Source: Prado023 sp036375875 (GTDB lineage: Bacteria > Actinomycetota > Actinomycetes > S36-B12 > CAIYMF01). From it: a stretch of DNA of 7,345 bases. The DNA is taken from the NCBI GenBank assembly GCA_036375875.1, contig DASVBK010000170.1, forward strand, positions 1 to 7,345. The letters run 5' to 3'. Positions 5,341 to 7,345 of this stretch are shown here, piece after piece. Numbering within the stretch: the stretch's first letter is position 1; each line of letters starts with the position of its first letter. The notes under the pieces are model-generated. The model did not search any database, was not told the origin of the DNA, and worked only from the letters and a program-made list of their open reading frames with translations. The position numbers were made by a program, and so were the translations under genes.

Positions 5341-6486
5341 TCAGCGGCCGCCGATGCGCGCCCAGCGGGCGGCCAGCTCGGCGCGCCAGGTGGGGCGCGC
5401 GCTGGCCACGAGCAGCCGCACGACCGACAGCCCGACCACCACCAACGCGTAGCCGCGCACCGTCGCCGTCGTGACCTGCCCGGGGGTGAGCAGGGGCGCT
5501 GCCAGCCCCACCAGGCCGACGAGCATCGCCATGGCGGGCCACACCCAGGTGCGCCAGCGCAGCCGCCGGCGCAGCGACCGCAGGTGCCTGCGCTGGCCGG
5601 TGCTCAGGGCACGCCACCACCACAGCAGCAGGCCGGGGGTGCCGAGCAGGGCCGCCGCGGCCGCGGCGCGGGCGACGAGGTCCCAGCCGAGCGCCGCGGC
5701 GAGCAGGGCGGGCAGCGGGGTGAGCACGAGCCACCAGCCCGCTCGGCCCAGCACCCGCACCGCGGTGGCATCGAGGTTGCGCCGCGCGACCCGGTCCTGC
5801 GGGTCGGCGGCCAGCGCCGCGGCCAGGTGGCGAGCCGCAGCGCCGTGCGCACCTGAGCGCAGGTCGAGCACAGCGAGGTTGTTCAGCGCGGCGCTGTTGC
5901 CCGGGTCCAGGCTCAGCGCCGCTCGATACGCGTCGCGCGCGCCCGGGAGGTCGCCGGCCCGGGCCAGGGCCGTGCCGATCTGCAGCTGGGCGTCGATGCT
6001 CTGCGGGTCGAGCCGCAGTGCCTCCCGTGCGGCAGCCAGCTGGTGCTCGACGGCGCCGGGTCGCCCGGACGCGGCCCACGCCCGGGACAGCGCCAGGTGG
6101 TTGGCCGGGTTGTGGGCGTCGCTCGCCACGGCCCGCGTGGCCAGGCCGATCGCCTCATCCACCCAGCCGACGTCGAGCAGCACCAGGGTGCCCAGGCGCA
6201 GGGCGTACGGGTCGTGGGGATCCCGGGCGAGCAGCTGCTGCGCTGCGTCCAGCGCCTCCTGCCGGCGCCCGGTCGCGCGCAGGGCCCGCACGAGCAGCGC
6301 GCGCAGCTGCGCGTCATCCGGCCGCTGCGCCAGCTCGGGGCCGAGGGCCGCCAGCGCGGCGTCCCAGCGCTGCGCGGCGACGAGCGCCTCGGCCAGCTCC
6401 CGCGGTTCCGGCCGGTGCGCCGGCGCATCGAGCCAGGCCGGCCGGTCGTCGGGCCCCTCGTCGCCGCCCGCGGACGGGCCGCTCAT
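5341..6486 (-). CDS. TPR-repeat membrane protein of unknown function
   Basis: A 381-residue protein. Residues 1-26 are polar and Gly/Asp/Pro-rich. About six tandem 34-residue tetratricopeptide repeats follow (roughly 27-60, 61-94, 95-128, 129-162, 163-196, 197-230); the clearest are A-L-x-LDP-Q-S-A-x-Q-L-G-x-A-L-like units such as ALRLDPQSID and ALSLDPGNSAALNNLA. The C-terminal third has four hydrophobic helices at about 250-268, 272-290, 313-333 and 343-363, with a basic stretch (299-312) between the second and third. The TPR domain therefore probably faces the cytoplasm and docks a partner. The ATG at 6486 is the only reasonable start, since no ATG, GTG or TTG lies just upstream in frame, but its ribosome binding site is weak. 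It follows an AAA ATPase gene by 55 nt, so the two may act together. No enzymatic motif seen. Confidence 0.88.
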   Translation of the reverse strand: MSGPSAGGDEGPDDRPAWLDAPAHRPEPRELAEALVAAQRWDAALAALGPELAQRPDDAQLRALLVRALRATGRRQEALDAAQQLLARDPHDPYALRLGTLVLLDVGWVDEAIGLATRAVASDAHNPANHLALSRAWAASGRPGAVEHQLAAAREALRLDPQSIDAQLQIGTALARAGDLPGARDAYRAALSLDPGNSAALNNLAVLDLRSGAHGAAARHLAAALAADPQDRVARRNLDATAVRVLGRAGWWLVLTPLPALLAAALGWDLVARAAAAAALLGTPGLLLWWWRALSTGQRRHLRSLRRRLRWRTWVWPAMAMLVGLVGLAAPLLTPGQVTTATVRGYALVVVGLSVVRLLVASARPTWRAELAARWARIGGR

Positions 6487-6514
6487 GCGTCGCGGCGCCG
6501 GCGTCGGTGCGCCC

Positions 6515-6533
6515 GCCCAGCCACCTGCTGGGC
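6515..6533 (-). terminator. Perfect hairpin between the AAA and TPR genes
   Basis: GCCCAGC, a 5-nt loop AGGTG, and GCTGGGC form a 7-bp perfect stem starting 8 nt after the AAA stop codon and ending 28 nt before the TPR-gene ATG. There is no U-tract. It could be a partial terminator, an mRNA-end stabiliser that sets different levels of the two proteins, or chance. Confidence 0.4.
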
Positions 6534-6541
6534 CGTGGTCC

Positions 6542-7345
6542 TCACAGCAGCCCTGCGGCGCGCAGGTGCGCGGCCAGCGGGGCGTACTCCCCATCGGGGT
6601 CGGCGAACAGCACGACGTTGCGCGCCGCCTCGAACCAGCGAGCGGTCGAGGGCCGCAGGTCGCCGACCGCGGCGAGGAGGTCGCCCTGCGTGATGGGCCG
6701 TTCGATCCCTGGCTGCCGCGACGCCTCGAGCAGGGCGGTCTGGGCGGCAGTGCGGCAGGCGAGCGCGAGATCCGCGCCGGAGAAGCCCGTCGTCCGGCGC
6801 GCGAGGTCGGCCACGTCCACGTCGGGGACCAGCGGCAGATCGGCGAGGTGGGTGCGCAGGATGGTGGCCCGCGCCGGCTCGTCCGGCGGCGCGACGAAGA
6901 GGGTGCGATCGAACCGACCGGGGCGGCGCAGCGCCAGGTCGACGTCCCAGGGGGCGTTCGTGGCACCGAGCACGTAGACCCCGTCGTTGCGGCTGGCGAT
7001 GCCGTCGAACTCCGCGAGCAGCTGGTTCACGACGCCCCGCAGCACCACCCCGGAGCGACCCAGCGCGGCGCGCGAGCGGCCCAGCGCATCGACCTCGTCG
7101 AGGAACACCACGACCGGTGCGCGGCGACGGGCGTAGCCGAACAGCTCGGCCACGTTGCCCTCGCTCTGGCCGACCCAGCGACCCAGCACGTCGGCCAGCG
7201 AGACGGCGATGAACCGGGCGCCCAGCTCGCCCGCGACGGCACGGGCAAGGTGGGTCTTGCCGCACCCGGGCGGGCCGTAGAGCAGCAGCCCGCCGCGCAA
7301 CGTGGCGCCGTAGCGGGCCCGCAGCTCGGGATGGCGCAGCGGCGC
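6542..7345 (-). CDS. AAA-family ATPase, VCP/FtsH-like (5' end outside window)
   Basis: The frame is open to the right edge; 267 residues remain, numbered here from the edge. It is a complete classical AAA module: lead-in PLRHPELRARYG (2-13), Walker A GPPGCGKT (24-31), pore-loop region RWVGQSEGNV (56-65), Walker B VVVFLDEVD (78-86, Asp83/Glu84), sensor-1 GATNAP with Asn130, arginine-finger motif RRPGRFDR (Arg141, Arg144), and sensor-2 region GFSGADLA (187-194). The pattern is that of VCP/Cdc48, FtsH and ARC proteins: hexamers that pull substrates through a central pore. There is no HExxH protease motif and the protein ends about 75 residues past sensor 2, so it is not FtsH. A TTG at 7300 lies inside the conserved lead-in to Walker A and is not a credible start. 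The N-terminal substrate-recognition part lies outside the window. A TPR membrane gene follows, suggesting a joint function. Confidence 0.93.
   Translation of the reverse strand, partial: APLRHPELRARYGATLRGGLLLYGPPGCGKTHLARAVAGELGARFIAVSLADVLGRWVGQSEGNVAELFGYARRRAPVVVFLDEVDALGRSRAALGRSGVVLRGVVNQLLAEFDGIASRNDGVYVLGATNAPWDVDLALRRPGRFDRTLFVAPPDEPARATILRTHLADLPLVPDVDVADLARRTTGFSGADLALACRTAAQTALLEASRQPGIERPITQGDLLAAVGDLRPSTARWFEAARNVVLFADPDGEYAPLAAHLRAAGLL

Noticed and set aside
3803..5452. 549-codon plus-strand frame opposite pyk, rich in His, Arg and Gly
   Set aside because: Its composition reflects the antisense of GC-rich codons, and it covers the intact pyk reading frame and the pyk promoter.
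5201..6079. Fusion of pyruvate kinase to a long N-terminal extension in the same open frame
   Set aside because: The extension is low-complexity and overlaps the TPR gene out of frame. Homologous pyruvate kinases start at RRAKIVCTLGP, and a -10 lies just before the ATG at 5200.
6487..6966. Upstream extension of the TPR gene frame into the AAA gene
   Set aside because: The extra residues are Arg/Pro/Ser-rich out-of-frame translation of the AAA coding sequence, which has all its catalytic motifs in its own frame. The TPR protein starts at 6486.
7298..7300. TTG as start of the AAA ATPase
   Set aside because: The conserved lead-in (PLRHPELRARYG) continues upstream in frame to the window edge, so the gene is simply truncated by the window.

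Overview
The window looks like chromosomal DNA from a high-GC actinomycete (Actinomycetota). The evidence is very strong G/C at third codon positions, a close BldD homologue, a pyrR-pyrB-pyrC order followed by a one-TM 'PH-like/transporter' gene as in Streptomyces and mycobacteria, and TANNNT-type -10 elements. I cannot name a genus. All eight supported genes lie on the minus strand, so the window is transcribed from high to low coordinates. No RNA genes, insertion sequences, CRISPR arrays or phage genes were seen.

Layout in transcription order. (1) 7345-6542: a classical (VCP/FtsH-like) AAA ATPase, cut at its 5' end by the window edge. (2) 6486-5341: a membrane protein with an N-terminal TPR array and four predicted C-terminal TM helices; a perfect 7-bp hairpin lies in the 55-nt gap before it. 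(3) 5200-3761: pyruvate kinase, probably with its own promoter and a leaderless or nearly leaderless mRNA. (4) 3686-3198: bldD, the c-di-GMP-responsive developmental regulator, with a plausible promoter and palindromes in the 74-nt gap, and a GC-rich hairpin after its stop. (5) 3038 to the left edge: the pyrimidine operon pyrR-pyrB-pyrC followed by a truncated membrane-anchored gene. Its three junctions are 4-nt stop/start overlaps (GTGA, ATGA, ATGA).

The pyr operon makes carbamoyl-aspartate (PyrB) and closes it to dihydroorotate (PyrC). PyrR senses UMP/UTP and PRPP. The pyrR leader contains a complete PyrR-binding hairpin whose lower stem pairs the pyrR Shine-Dalgarno AAGGAG with an upstream CTCCTT. 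There is no U-rich terminator, so the leader predicts translational repression, passed down the operon by the overlapping start codons.

The most informative findings are the SD-sequestering PyrR leader, the bldD control region, the leaderless-like pyk start, the K+-independence signature in pyruvate kinase, and the AAA/TPR-membrane pair of unknown function. I did not find convincing evidence of a wholly new system. The AAA/TPR pair is the least explained part.
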